From contig CAMLIT010000003.1 in assembly GCA_946480295.1 (NCBI GenBank), forward strand, positions 1 through 64,000: a stretch of DNA of 64,000 nt. Direction: 5' to 3'. Both the position numbers and the translations under genes were made by a program. The DNA comes from an uncultured Gemmatimonadota bacterium. GTDB taxonomy: Bacteria; Gemmatimonadota; Gemmatimonadetes; Gemmatimonadales; Gemmatimonadaceae. Positions 47,535 through 55,813 of this stretch are shown piece by piece. Every line of letters begins with the position of its first letter. Position 1 is the stretch's first letter. The notes beneath the pieces are model-generated. The model saw only the letters and a program-made list of their open reading frames with translations, did no database searches and was not told the DNA's origin.

Positions 47535-47548
47535 ACTGACCGGTCAGT
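47535..47548. promoter_or_regulatory. TetR-type operator palindrome 1
   Basis: A perfect 14-base palindrome, ACTGACCGGTCAGT, centred 82 bases upstream of the second copy. The TGACCGGTCA core is identical in both, so it is very probably bound by the TetR protein encoded downstream. It overlaps TATTAC/TATGTA-like sequence and could control a divergent transcript. Confidence 0.65.
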
Positions 47549-47616
47549 CATTTGGAGTCTCCCGCAGGATCAGGCCGGGGGAACCACCACACGGTCGTCC
47601 GGCTTCCTCCAAAGTT

Positions 47617-47630
47617 ACCGACCGGTCAGT
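47617..47630 (+). promoter_or_regulatory. TetR-type operator palindrome 2 with -10 element
   Basis: ACCGACCGGTCAGT shares the core GACCGGTCAGT with operator 1. TATACT (47631-47636), an excellent -10 box, directly abuts it, so bound repressor would block RNA polymerase. The tetR ATG is only about 14 bases after the -10 end, giving a very short leader. Confidence 0.7.
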
Positions 47631-47649
47631 TATACTTCGGCCGCTCGCC

Positions 47650-48321
47650 ATGTCCAGTGCCCATTCCACGACAGAACCCCGCTGGCGCCGCCTCCCAGAG
47701 GAGCGGCCCAGGCAGATTCTCGACGCCGCCCTCGAGGTGTTCGCCGAACGCGGCCTCGCCTCCGCGCGCCTCGACGACATCGCCAAGCGCGCCGGGCTCT
47801 CCAAGGGCACGATCTATCTCTACTTCCCCAACAAGGAAGAGCTCTTCCGCGAGGTCATCCGCCACACCGTCGTCTCGCAGATCGAGCGCGGCGAGCGGGA
47901 CTTCGAAGAGACCAGCCGCTCCGCGACCGAGGCCCTCACGAGCTTCATGCGGGGTTACTGGGAGTTCCTCCGCTCCCCGGTCTTCGCGCCCATCTACCGG
48001 CTCGTGACCGCGGAGCTGCACAACTTCCCCGACCTCGCCGAGTTCTACGCCGACGAGGTCATCGCGCGCGGGCTGCGCCTCATCACCCGCCTCCTCGAGC
48101 GCGGCATCGCCTCCGGCGAGTTCCGCCCCCTCGACCCCGCGGTCGCGGCACGCATGCTCGCCGCCCCGCTGATGATGCACGCCTTCTGGTGTGCCAAACG
48201 CGACTGCTTCCGGCTCGTCGGCGACCGCACGGACGACCAGGTCCTCGACGAGCTGGTGCACTTCTATCTCAACGCAATTCGCCCGCGGCCGGACGTCGCG
48301 GGCACGGACCCTCAGCAATGA
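47650..48321 (+). CDS. TetR/AcrR-family transcriptional repressor
   Basis: A 223-residue regulator with an N-terminal TetR helix-turn-helix (about residues 18-65; [40 protein letters not shown]). The helical ligand domain has a TetR_C-like pattern ([20 protein letters not shown]). It is the first gene of an operon with TolC, HlyD and EmrB-type export genes, with a 4-base overlap into the TolC gene. Two matching palindromes sit upstream, so it probably represses its own operon until a drug or toxin binds. Confidence 0.92.
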   Translation: MSSAHSTTEPRWRRLPEERPRQILDAALEVFAERGLASARLDDIAKRAGLSKGTIYLYFPNKEELFREVIRHTVVSQIERGERDFEETSRSATEALTSFMRGYWEFLRSPVFAPIYRLVTAELHNFPDLAEFYADEVIARGLRLITRLLERGIASGEFRPLDPAVAARMLAAPLMMHAFWCAKRDCFRLVGDRTDDQVLDELVHFYLNAIRPRPDVAGTDPQQ

Positions 48322-49694
48322 ATTCGATTCCCCGTCACGCGCTCCGCCTGGGCGTGGTGCTCTCCATTCTCGTCGCGCTCCTCACCTTCCTCATCCGCAC
48401 GGCCAGCGCGCAGGAACCGGCGCCGCGGCGGCTCTCGCTCGGCGACGCGGCGCGGCTCGCCGCGAAGCAGAGCGCGGCCGTACAGGGCGCCGAGGCGCGC
48501 GTCGGCGCGGCCCGCTCGCGCGTCGGCGAGGCGCGCGCGGCGCTCCTCCCCGACCTCTCCGGCAACGCCTCCGCGACGAACCACTCGATGAACACGGCGA
48601 CGTTCGGGATCAGCTTCCCGGCGCCGCCAGGCGAGCCGCCGCTGTTCAATCCGAACGGGCAGGTGATCCGCGGCATCCACATCACCGACGTGCGCGCGCG
48701 CGCCGCGCAGAACCTCTTCGACTACAGCGCGATCGAGCGGGTGCGCGGCGCGCAGACGGCCGTCCAGGCGGCGAGCGCCGACGTGGCCAACGCCGGCGAA
48801 CAGGCGGCGACGCAGGCCTCGATGGCCTACCTTCGCGCGCAGCGCGCCGACGCGCAGCTCCAGGCGCGGCTCGCCGACTCGTCGCTCGCCGCCGACCTGC
48901 TCACGATCGCGCGCGACCAGCTCGCCGCCGGCGTCGGCGTGGCGCTCGACGTCACGCGCGCCGAGGCGCAGCTGGCGAGCGTGCACGCCCAGCTCATCGC
49001 CGCGCGCAACGACCGCGATCGCACGCGGCTCGAGCTGCTCCGCGCGCTCAACCTGCCGCTCGACACGCCGGTCGAGCTCACCGACTCGCTCGGCGCCATG
49101 CCCACCGACACGCTGGCGCTGGACGAGCGCACGGCGGTCGCGCGCGCGCTCGACACGCGCCCCGACATCCGCGCCGCCGCGGCGCAGGTCCAGGCGGCGC
49201 AGCAGCAGGTGGCGGCGATCCGTGCCGAACGTCTCCCGACCGTGAGCGCCTTCGCCGACGACGGCGCCATCGGCATGAATCCGCAGACGCTGCTCCCGAC
49301 GTACGACCTCGGCCTGCAGGTCTCGGTGCCGATCTTCGACGGCTTCCGCCGGCAGTCGCGGGTGCAGGAGCAGGAGGCGGTGGTGAACGAGGCGGACATC
49401 CGCCGGCGCGACCTCGAGCAGCAGGCGACGGTCGACGTGCGCAGCGCGCTCCTCGACCTCTCGTCGGCGCGGCAGCAGGTCGCCGCGGCGCGCGAGCGCC
49501 TGCGCCTGGCCGAGCAGGAAGTCGCGCAGGCGCGCGACCGCTTCCGTGCCGGCGTGGCGGGGAACGCCGACGTGATCACCGCCTCGCTGAACCTGAATGA
49601 CGCGCGCAACCTCGTGATCGACGCGCTGACCAACTACCAATCCGCTCGCGTCGCGCTGGCGCACGCCGAGGGATCGGTGACCGAGCTTCGGTGA
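48318..49694 (+). CDS. TolC-family outer-membrane efflux protein
   Basis: A 458-residue outer-membrane channel protein with a signal peptide (about residues 1-31). Two OEP repeats are visible: the first with [20 protein letters not shown] and long alpha-helical hairpins, the second with [20 protein letters not shown] and [16 protein letters not shown]. The characteristic barrel strand motif is in the [14 protein letters not shown] region. It would form the outer conduit of a tripartite pump with the HlyD- and EmrB-like products. Its ATG overlaps the tetR stop by 4 bases. Confidence 0.92.
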   Translation: MNSIPRHALRLGVVLSILVALLTFLIRTASAQEPAPRRLSLGDAARLAAKQSAAVQGAEARVGAARSRVGEARAALLPDLSGNASATNHSMNTATFGISFPAPPGEPPLFNPNGQVIRGIHITDVRARAAQNLFDYSAIERVRGAQTAVQAASADVANAGEQAATQASMAYLRAQRADAQLQARLADSSLAADLLTIARDQLAAGVGVALDVTRAEAQLASVHAQLIAARNDRDRTRLELLRALNLPLDTPVELTDSLGAMPTDTLALDERTAVARALDTRPDIRAAAAQVQAAQQQVAAIRAERLPTVSAFADDGAIGMNPQTLLPTYDLGLQVSVPIFDGFRRQSRVQEQEAVVNEADIRRRDLEQQATVDVRSALLDLSSARQQVAAARERLRLAEQEVAQARDRFRAGVAGNADVITASLNLNDARNLVIDALTNYQSARVALAHAEGSVTELR

Positions 49695-49710
49695 ACGGCT
49701 TCTCGACGAA

Positions 49711-50844
49711 ATGCAACGACACAATCCGACGGACACTGACATGGCAACAGCACTGAAGCACGAATCGGCGGACGGCGAGCAGCCCACGCCCTCCATCAAG
49801 CCCGCCACGCCCTCGAAGCGGCGGTTCATCCTGCCGATCGTCGCCGTGCTCGCGCTCGCCGCGCTCGTCTGGGCGGTGAAGCTGTGGAGCTACGGCCGGG
49901 CGCACGAGTCCACCGACGACGCGGCCGTGGACGGCCACCTCGTCCCCGTGCTCGCGAAGGTGAGCGGGTACGTGCAGAAGGTGACGGTGGACGACAACGA
50001 GCACGTGGCGGCGGACTCGCTGCTCGTGCAGATCGACCCGAGCGAGTACAAGGTGCGGCTGGCGCAGGCCGAGGCCGATCTCGCGGCGGCGAAGGCGGCG
50101 GCGGGCGTGGGCGGCACGGGCCAGGCGGAGGCGCAGGTGACGACGGCGGCGCAGCAGCAGGCCGCGCTCCAGGCGCAGATCGCCGCGGCGAAGGCGAACG
50201 CGACGAACGCGCAGCAGAACCTGTCGCGCATGCGCGAGCTGGCGGCGAAGCAGATCGTCTCGAAGCAGCAGCTCGACGCGGCGGAAGCGGCGGCGGCGGC
50301 GGCGCAGGCGAACGTGGTCGCGCTGCAGCGGCAGGCCGGCGCGGCGGGCGCCACGGTGACGAGCGCCGAGGCGGGCGTGCGGCTCGCCGACGCGCGGCTC
50401 CAGGCGGCGCAGGCGGCGCGCGACAACGCGGCGCTGCAGCTCGACTACACGCGCATCGTCGCGCCGGCCTCGGGCATCGTGTCGAAGAAGCAGGTCGAGG
50501 TGGGCCAGCTCGTGCAGGTCGGCCAGCCGCTGCTGACGGTCGTCGCCGACACGGGCGCGTACGTCACGGCGAACTTCAAGGAGACGCAGCTCGCGGACAT
50601 CCGTGTCGGCCAGCCGGTCGACGTCGACGTGGACGCCTACGGCTGCACGGCGAAGGGGCACGTGGAGAGCGTGAGCGCGGCGACGGGGTCGAAGTTCGCC
50701 CTCCTGCCGCCGGACAACGCGACGGGCAACTTCACGAAGGTGGTGCAGCGCGTCCCGGTCCGGATCGCGATCGACAAGGGCTGCGGCGCCAACCAGCCCC
50801 TCCGTCCGGGGCTGTCGGTGGACGTGCACGTGGCCACGAAATAG
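49711..50844 (+). CDS. HlyD/EmrA-family membrane-fusion protein
   Basis: A 377-residue adaptor with one transmembrane helix (about residues 39-57, ILPIVAVLALAALVWAVKLW). Biotinyl-lipoyl-like halves flank a long Ala/Gln-rich coiled coil (about 110-215). AAVDGHLVPVLAKVSGYVQK and LDYTRIVAPASGIVSKKQVE are the usual lipoyl-domain signatures, and YVTANFKETQLADIRVGQPV is EmrA-like. It links the inner-membrane EmrB-like permease to TolC. No clear ribosome site precedes either 49711 or the alternative ATG at 49741. Confidence 0.92.
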   Translation: MQRHNPTDTDMATALKHESADGEQPTPSIKPATPSKRRFILPIVAVLALAALVWAVKLWSYGRAHESTDDAAVDGHLVPVLAKVSGYVQKVTVDDNEHVAADSLLVQIDPSEYKVRLAQAEADLAAAKAAAGVGGTGQAEAQVTTAAQQQAALQAQIAAAKANATNAQQNLSRMRELAAKQIVSKQQLDAAEAAAAAAQANVVALQRQAGAAGATVTSAEAGVRLADARLQAAQAARDNAALQLDYTRIVAPASGIVSKKQVEVGQLVQVGQPLLTVVADTGAYVTANFKETQLADIRVGQPVDVDVDAYGCTAKGHVESVSAATGSKFALLPPDNATGNFTKVVQRVPVRIAIDKGCGANQPLRPGLSVDVHVATK

Positions 50845-50898
50845 GGTCGAGGGTCGGGGGTCGAGGGTCGAGCGCAACGCCGGGCCCTCGACCCTCGC
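50844..50898. repeat. Heptanucleotide repeats gggtcga / ccctcga (inverted pair)
   Basis: Four units of gggtcga-type (gggtcga, gggtcgg, gggtcga, gggtcga; 50844-50871), then a spacer and ccctcga, ccctcgc (50885-50898) in opposite sense. The arms can pair to form a hairpin over the emrA-emrB gap. The unit is the complement of ctcgacc at 3604 and 50962. Confidence 0.85.
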
Positions 50899-50916
50899 TG
50901 CACCCGGAGTAGCGAC

Positions 50917-52533
50917 ATGGAGCTCGTCCTGGATCGTGACGGCGGTGGCGGTGGTGAACGTCTCGACCCTCGCCCCTCGACCCTCGACCCTGAGCGGTAC
51001 CAGCACAAGTACCTCATCGCCCTCGCCGTCACCCTCGCGGCGGTGCTCGAGCTGATCGACACCTCGATCGTCAACGTCGCGATCCCGCACATGATGGGGA
51101 ATCTCGGCGCCACGCTCGACGAGATCTCGTGGGTGTCCACCGGGTACATCATCGCCAACGTCATCGTCATCCCCATGTCGGGATGGCTGTCGGCGTACTT
51201 CGGGCGCAAGCGGTACTTCACGGGGTCGATCCTCCTCTTCGTCGCCGCATCGTTCTTCTGCGGCAACTCGGCCTCGCTCGGCGCGCTCGTGTTCTGGCGC
51301 GTGGTGCAGGGCGTCGGCGGCGGCGCGCTGCTGTCCACCGCGCAGACGACGCTCTTCGAGTCGTTCCCGCCGGAGGAGGTCGGGATCGGGCAGGCGCTGT
51401 TCGGCATGGGGGTCATGGTCGGGCCGACGATCGGGCCGACGCTGGGCGGCTGGATCGTCGACAACTACAACTGGCCCTGGATCTTCTACATCAACGTCCC
51501 GCTCGGCATCGTCGCCGCGATCATGACGGTGACGTACGTGCACGACGCGAAGCACCAGGCGCGGGCGTCGAAGGTGGACTTCCCCGGCATCCTCCTCCTC
51601 GCCATGGGCGTCGGCTCGCTGCAGTGGATGCTCGAGCGTGGCGAGCGCTACGACTGGTTCGACTCGCGCTTCGTGACGATGCTCGCCGTGACGTCGGTCG
51701 CGTCGTTCGCGCTCCTCATCTGGCGCGAGCTGACGACCGACGAGCCGGTGATCAACTTCCGCGTGCTGCGCAGCCGGCAGCTCTCGGCCGGGGTGACGAT
51801 CGCCGCCGTGCTCGGGCTCGCGCTCTTCGGCTCGATCTTCGTCCTGCCGATCTTCCTCCAGAACCTGCACGGCCTGACGGCGAACCAGACGGGGTTGGTG
51901 ATCCTCCCCGGCGCGATCGCGTCGGCCGTGTCGATGGCGGTGGTCGGGAAGAACGCGAACCGGCTCGACGCGCGCCTGACGGTGTCCGCGGGGGCGCTGC
52001 TCTTCTTCGCCTCGATGTGGCAGCTCGGGCGCATGACGCTGGCGAGCGGCCCGGACGAGCTGTTCTGGCCCCTGATCATGCGCGGCGTCGGCCTGGGCCT
52101 CATCTTCGTCCCGCTGACGAATGCGTCGATGGCGGAGATGTCGCTGAAGGATCTCGCGCAGGGCACGGGGATGTTCAATCTTACCCGGCAGCTCGGCGGC
52201 TCGCTCGGCATCGCGATCATGGCGACGCTGCTCACGCGCTTCACGGCGCAGAGCAAGGCGCTGCTGACGCAGCACGTCACGACGATGGACGCGACGAGCC
52301 TCGGGCGGCTGGAGGTGCTCACGCGCGGACTGATCGCCCGCGGCACGAACCCGCTGCTGGCGAAGCAGCAGGCGCTCACGATCCTCGATCACCAGATCGC
52401 CGCGCAGGCGAGCGTCCTCGCCTTCTCGCGGATCTACGTGGTGAGCGGGATCATCCTCTGCGCATCGCTGCCGCTGCTGCTGCTCTTCCGGACGGGAAAG
52501 CCGCGCTTCGACCTCGGCGCGGCGATGCACTGA
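50917..52533 (+). CDS. EmrB/QacA-type MFS drug-export permease
   Basis: A 538-residue permease with about 14 transmembrane helices. Helix 1 has LELIDTSIVNVAIPHMMGN, the D1 motif of DHA2 exporters. The A-motif loop is AYFGRKRYFTG and motif C is GPTIGPTLGGWIVDNYNWPW. It should export hydrophobic compounds with the HlyD and TolC partners. A GGAG site at 50906-50909 supports the ATG at 50917. The N-terminal ~30 residues (GGGGGERLDPRPSTLDPERY) are encoded by a heptanucleotide repeat and are unlike the family, so the gene's start is unusually built. Confidence 0.93.
   Translation: MELVLDRDGGGGGERLDPRPSTLDPERYQHKYLIALAVTLAAVLELIDTSIVNVAIPHMMGNLGATLDEISWVSTGYIIANVIVIPMSGWLSAYFGRKRYFTGSILLFVAASFFCGNSASLGALVFWRVVQGVGGGALLSTAQTTLFESFPPEEVGIGQALFGMGVMVGPTIGPTLGGWIVDNYNWPWIFYINVPLGIVAAIMTVTYVHDAKHQARASKVDFPGILLLAMGVGSLQWMLERGERYDWFDSRFVTMLAVTSVASFALLIWRELTTDEPVINFRVLRSRQLSAGVTIAAVLGLALFGSIFVLPIFLQNLHGLTANQTGLVILPGAIASAVSMAVVGKNANRLDARLTVSAGALLFFASMWQLGRMTLASGPDELFWPLIMRGVGLGLIFVPLTNASMAEMSLKDLAQGTGMFNLTRQLGGSLGIAIMATLLTRFTAQSKALLTQHVTTMDATSLGRLEVLTRGLIARGTNPLLAKQQALTILDHQIAAQASVLAFSRIYVVSGIILCASLPLLLLFRTGKPRFDLGAAMH
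50962..50989 (+). repeat. Heptanucleotide repeat inside the EmrB-like coding region
   Basis: Four 7-base units (ctcgacc, ctcgccc, ctcgacc, ctcgacc) encode about residues 16-25 (RLDPRPSTLD). Because 7 is not a multiple of 3, gain or loss of one unit shifts the reading frame before the first transmembrane helix. Confidence 0.8.
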
Positions 52534-52582
52534 TGCACCGATGCGCCGGCGCGCCGAGGCGCGCGGCGCTGGAGATGGATGA

Positions 52583-53011
52583 ATGGAGACACTGATGGAT
52601 CGGAGGACGGGCGGGGCGGAGAGCGAAGAGGTGACCTTCCGGCGCGCGCTCGTGCTCTGTGGCCGCGCGCTGCGGCGGCGCTGTCCCGCGTGCGGCGAGG
52701 GGGCGATGTGGAAGGGCTGGCTCCAGCTCAGGCCGGCCTGTCCCGTCTGCGGATTCAAGCTGGATCGCGGCGAGAGCGACTTCTGGATCGGCGCCTACCT
52801 GTTCAACCTGATCGCGGCGGAGCTCGCGTTCGCGGTCGGGTTCGTCGTCGTCCTGCTCCTCACCTGGCCGACGCCGCCGTGGACGCTGCTCACGTGGGGC
52901 GGCGCGGCGGGCGCGGTGCTCGCGCCCTTCGTGTTCTACCCGTACACGCACGGCATCTGGCTTGCGATGGACCTCCTGTTTCGCCCCGACCGCCGCGACG
53001 AGGAGATCTGA
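52583..53011 (+). CDS. DUF983-family membrane protein with zinc-ribbon motif
   Basis: A 142-residue protein. It has two CxxC pairs (RRRCPACGEGAMWKGW and PACPVCGFKLDRGESDFWIG), which form the zinc knuckle typical of DUF983, and two transmembrane helices (about residues 73-92 and 95-116). Related proteins are found in Alphaproteobacteria and Gemmatimonadota, some near cytochrome oxidase genes, but their function is not settled. The ATG at 52595 has a better GGAG spacing than 52583 and may be the true start. It is convergent with the CPXCG gene (16 bases apart). Confidence 0.88.
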   Translation: METLMDRRTGGAESEEVTFRRALVLCGRALRRRCPACGEGAMWKGWLQLRPACPVCGFKLDRGESDFWIGAYLFNLIAAELAFAVGFVVVLLLTWPTPPWTLLTWGGAAGAVLAPFVFYPYTHGIWLAMDLLFRPDRRDEEI

Positions 53012-53027
53012 GCCGGCAGGCGGGCCG

Positions 53028-53273
53028 TCAGTCCTCGTCCGCGGCCTCGGCGCGGACGGTGGCGTGCCCGTCGGCGTCGTAGTGCACCCGGAGTTGCCAG
53101 GGGCGGCAGCAGACCTGGCAATCCTCGACGTACTCCTGCGCGGCCCCGCTGCCGGGGTCGAGGGCGATGTCGTTAGGCTCGCCGCAGTAGGGGCAGATCA
53201 CGGTCCCCTCGGTGTCGGCCGTGCCGTCGCCGAGCGGGAACTCGGCGTCGAGGTCGTCGGGAAAATCGATCAT
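53028..53273 (-). CDS. CPXCG-motif cysteine-rich small protein
   Basis: An 81-residue acidic protein with ICPYCGEPNDI and EDCQVCCRPWQLRVHY, the CPxCG...CxVCCRPW signature of the Cys-rich CPXG family. The four Cys residues form a zinc-binding site. Function unknown; such proteins occur widely in Gram-negative bacteria. No ribosome site stands out. The gene is divergent from a hypothetical gene, with a palindrome between them. Confidence 0.9.
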   Translation of the reverse strand: MIDFPDDLDAEFPLGDGTADTEGTVICPYCGEPNDIALDPGSGAAQEYVEDCQVCCRPWQLRVHYDADGHATVRAEAADED

Positions 53274-53428
53274 CGGACAGTTCCTCGCGCTCGCGGCCCC
53301 AATCTAGCCTGACGAATCGGCGCGCGCCGGGTCGACCGCGGCGCGCCGACGCACGGTCGCGACCGGCACGTCCCTTGCGGCGGAGGTCGGCAGGACGCAC
53401 CGCGCACGCTTTCCCTGTGTACGCGGAC

Positions 53429-53445
53429 GACGATCGATTATCGTC
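53429..53445. promoter_or_regulatory. Inverted repeat between divergent genes, possible operator
   Basis: GACGAT (53429-53434) and ATCGTC (53440-53445) with a 5-base centre (cgatt). The local sequence is much less GC-rich than the surroundings (acgatcgattatcgtcaatac), as expected of a regulator site or promoter. It is 40 bases before the 53486 gene. Confidence 0.35.
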
Positions 53446-53485
53446 AATACAGCGTGGCGCACGCCCGCCGCGCGACGGGGCCAGC

Positions 53486-53908
53486 ATGGAGCACCAGGTG
53501 GGTCAGTATCTCGCACTCTACTTCGACGACGTGGCCTCTGCCGTCGAATTCTGTCACCGGCTCGTCCCGCACGTGTGCCCCCGCGCAGCCAACGAGGCCG
53601 CGGACGGCTCGGGACGCGCCGTCGTGTGGTTCCACGTCCCGCGCCGCAGCACGAAGTCGACCCGCGACGGCTGCTATCTCTTCCTCAGCCCGGGCGCCCT
53701 CCGCGCCGCGCAGCTCGCCCGGCTCGAGACGCCGGTCAGTGGCGTGGTGCCGCGCAGCGCGCTCCCGGTGAGCTCCGTCCTCGTCTTCGGCGACGACACG
53801 CTGGAGCAGGTCGCGCCGGAGCGGGCGCCGCTCGCCGACCGCGTCGCGCCGCCGCCCTCGGCCGCGCTCCCCTCGCGCGTCCCCGATCGCCTCGCCGCGT
53901 ACAGCTGA
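53486..53908 (+). CDS. Conserved-looking hypothetical protein
   Basis: A 140-residue protein starting EHQVGQYLALYFDDVASAVEF. It has a mixed alpha/beta profile, one Cys pair (FCHRLVPHVC) and a Pro/Ala-rich end. I do not recognise its family. No signal peptide or membrane helix. The ATG at 53486 is preferred because upstream in-frame residues are Arg-rich and atypical. It stands alone between the CPXCG gene and the PLP enzyme. Confidence 0.55.
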   Translation: MEHQVGQYLALYFDDVASAVEFCHRLVPHVCPRAANEAADGSGRAVVWFHVPRRSTKSTRDGCYLFLSPGALRAAQLARLETPVSGVVPRSALPVSSVLVFGDDTLEQVAPERAPLADRVAPPPSAALPSRVPDRLAAYS

Positions 53909-53981
53909 CCGCAACCTTCCGGTTCCTCCCGCTGTCGAAGGAGTACGCGGCCGTCCGGCCGCTGCTGACCGTGGAGGACCG

Positions 53982-54173
53982 ATGGCCGCCGACGACAACA
54001 TCTACCGCAGCGCTCCCTCGCTCGCCCCGACCGTGCTCGCCACCGCCGCCGCGCGGATCGCGCGCGCCGTGCCGACCGCCGAGGCGCCGGCGCGTCAGAG
54101 GACGGTCGAGTACCCGCGCCCGCGCGCCGCCACGTCCCAGCCCGTCATCACCTGCTCGCCGCGCAACCCGTAG
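53982..54173 (+). CDS. Small open frame, doubtful
   Basis: 63 codons preceded by a GGAGG ribosome-like site (gtggaggaccg before the ATG). The last 79 bases overlap antisense the end of the D-serine dehydratase-type gene. The product has no recognisable domain. Listed only because the ribosome site is good; it may be spurious. Confidence 0.25.
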   Translation: MAADDNIYRSAPSLAPTVLATAAARIARAVPTAEAPARQRTVEYPRPRAATSQPVITCSPRNP

Positions 54174-55228
54174 ATCACGTCGTTCAGGTGCACGACGATG
54201 CACACGTGGTTGGGCACGACGCGCACGCGCTCGCCGACCCGCGGCGTCCAGCTGGACGCGCCCAGATCGAGCATGCCGTGCTCCTCGGACATGCTCTTCA
54301 CGACGACCTCCGGGTGTTCGAGGAGCTGACCGAAGCCGGCATCGGCGGCGCCGCCGCGCAGGGGCTCGCGACCGAGTGCCTTCGTGCCGGCGTCGATCAC
54401 CGCCTGGCCGGGCACCGCGGTGCTCACGACCGTGGCGAGCACGGTCAGCGCGCAGTCGCCCCAGTCGCAGGCGCCGATCTCCGCCGTCGTGCGGTCGTTG
54501 AAGACGTAGGTGCCGGGGCGGAACTCGGTGACGCCGCGCAGCTCGTGCGTCTGCCATAGCGTCGGCGTCGACCCGCCGCTGACGACGCGCGGCGCGAGGC
54601 CCGCCGCCTCGAACGCGTCGAGCGCCCGGTGCAGCGTCGCGGCGAGCTCCGCGAGCTTGGCGCCCTGCCGGGCCACGTGCTCTCGCACGTGGCCCGGGTA
54701 GAACGCGATCCCGTCGAACGTCAGCGGAGGGCAGTCGCGCGCGGCGCGCGCGAGCGCGATCGCGTCGTCGACGCTGGGCGTGCCGACGCGATGCATCCCG
54801 AGGTCCAGCTCCACGTACACGCCCACCGGGCGGTCCGCCGCGTGCGCGGTGTCGGCGAGCTCCGCCAGCGCCTCGCGCGAGTCGAGCGCCACGGTGAGCC
54901 GCGTCGACGGCGGGAGCGCCATGAGCCGCCGCAGCCGCGGCGTGCCCACCGGCGGGTACGCCACGAGCAGGTCGTCGGACACGCCGCTCATCACCTCCGC
55001 CTCCCTGGTGGTGGCGCAGGTCAGGCCGACGGCGCCGCGTCGCAGCTGCTCGCCTGCGATCCAGGGCGACTTGTGGGTCTTGGTGTGCGGCCGGAGCGCC
55101 AGCCCGTGCGCGGCGGCGTAGCTCGCCGCGCGATCGAGGTTGCGCTCCATGCGGGCGAGGTCCACGACCGGGACGGGTGTCTCCAGGTCGGCGACCGTGA
55201 CCGGCGTCGTGACGGCGTGCGAGGTCAT
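54095..55228 (-). CDS. D-serine dehydratase-type PLP enzyme (DSD1/D-threonine aldolase family)
   Basis: A 377-residue fold-type III PLP enzyme (alanine-racemase-like barrel plus C-terminal D-ser_dehydrat domain). The PLP Lys is K50 in LALRPHTKTHKSP. The metal-site His and Cys are H341 and C343 in PNHVCIVVHLND. In this family HxC is typical of zinc D-serine dehydratase, while HxD is typical of D-threonine aldolase; so the sequence favours D-serine dehydratase, which yields 2-aminoacrylate (then pyruvate and ammonia). It is divergent from ridA, 80 bases away. Cytoplasmic. Confidence 0.85.
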   Translation of the reverse strand: MTSHAVTTPVTVADLETPVPVVDLARMERNLDRAASYAAAHGLALRPHTKTHKSPWIAGEQLRRGAVGLTCATTREAEVMSGVSDDLLVAYPPVGTPRLRRLMALPPSTRLTVALDSREALAELADTAHAADRPVGVYVELDLGMHRVGTPSVDDAIALARAARDCPPLTFDGIAFYPGHVREHVARQGAKLAELAATLHRALDAFEAAGLAPRVVSGGSTPTLWQTHELRGVTEFRPGTYVFNDRTTAEIGACDWGDCALTVLATVVSTAVPGQAVIDAGTKALGREPLRGGAADAGFGQLLEHPEVVVKSMSEEHGMLDLGASSWTPRVGERVRVVPNHVCIVVHLNDVIYGLRGEQVMTGWDVAARGRGYSTVL

Positions 55229-55308
55229 GTGGCTGTGGGAAAGGCGGCGGCCGCGCGTAGCTTCCGTGCGTTCACGGCGCGGGGCTCACACCAGGCGAGG
55301 AGGAATGT

Positions 55309-55713
55309 ATGGCATCGGCAGAGCGGCGGTGGCAACCGGTGACACGATCGGACGGCGTGCCCGCACCGGCGGGGGCGTACTCGCCGGCCGTCCGCGCGGG
55401 GGACCACATCTACGTCTCCGGGCAGGTGCCGCGCGACCCACGCACCGGCCAGCTCGCCGGGCCGGACCTCGCGTCGCAGACGCGGCAGGTGCTCGACAAC
55501 GTCCGCGCGGTCCTCGCCGCCGCGGGCGCGACGCTCGAAGACGTCGTCTCCGTCACCGCGTACCTGGCGAACATGGAGGACTGGGGCGACTTCAACGCGC
55601 TCTACGAGCGGACGTTCTCGCCGCCCTATCCCGCCCGGGCGGTCGTCGGCGCCAGCCTGCGCGGCTTCCTCGTCGAGCTGAGCGTCGTCGCGTACGTCGG
55701 CGGTCGCGCATAG
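55309..55713 (+). CDS. RidA (YjgF/YER057c/UK114) family enamine/imine deaminase
   Basis: A 134-residue protein, the usual RidA length. Motifs are GAYSPAVRAGDHIYVSGQVP, a QTRQVLDNVRAVLAAAGATL helix with the VVSVTAYLANMEDW strand, and the C-terminal YPARAVVGASLRGFLVELSV that carries the substrate-binding Arg (equivalent of Arg105). RidA hydrolyses 2-aminoacrylate and other enamines released by PLP enzymes. A GAGGAGGAATGT ribosome-site stretch precedes the ATG. The neighbour is a PLP D-serine dehydratase-like gene that would release 2-aminoacrylate. Confidence 0.93.
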   Translation: MASAERRWQPVTRSDGVPAPAGAYSPAVRAGDHIYVSGQVPRDPRTGQLAGPDLASQTRQVLDNVRAVLAAAGATLEDVVSVTAYLANMEDWGDFNALYERTFSPPYPARAVVGASLRGFLVELSVVAYVGGRA

Positions 55714-55813
55714 GCCGGACCGCCCGCGACCTTAACGTCCGCTCGCCAGGTGCGTCCGACATCATGGCCGGCGCGCCGAGCTCGCGCCGCGACACATACA
55801 TGCTGGAGGCATC

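Noticed and set aside
47333..47551. N-terminal extension of the Hsp15 gene to 47551
   Set aside because: The added residues are encoded by the heptamer array and operator region and are unlike S4 proteins.
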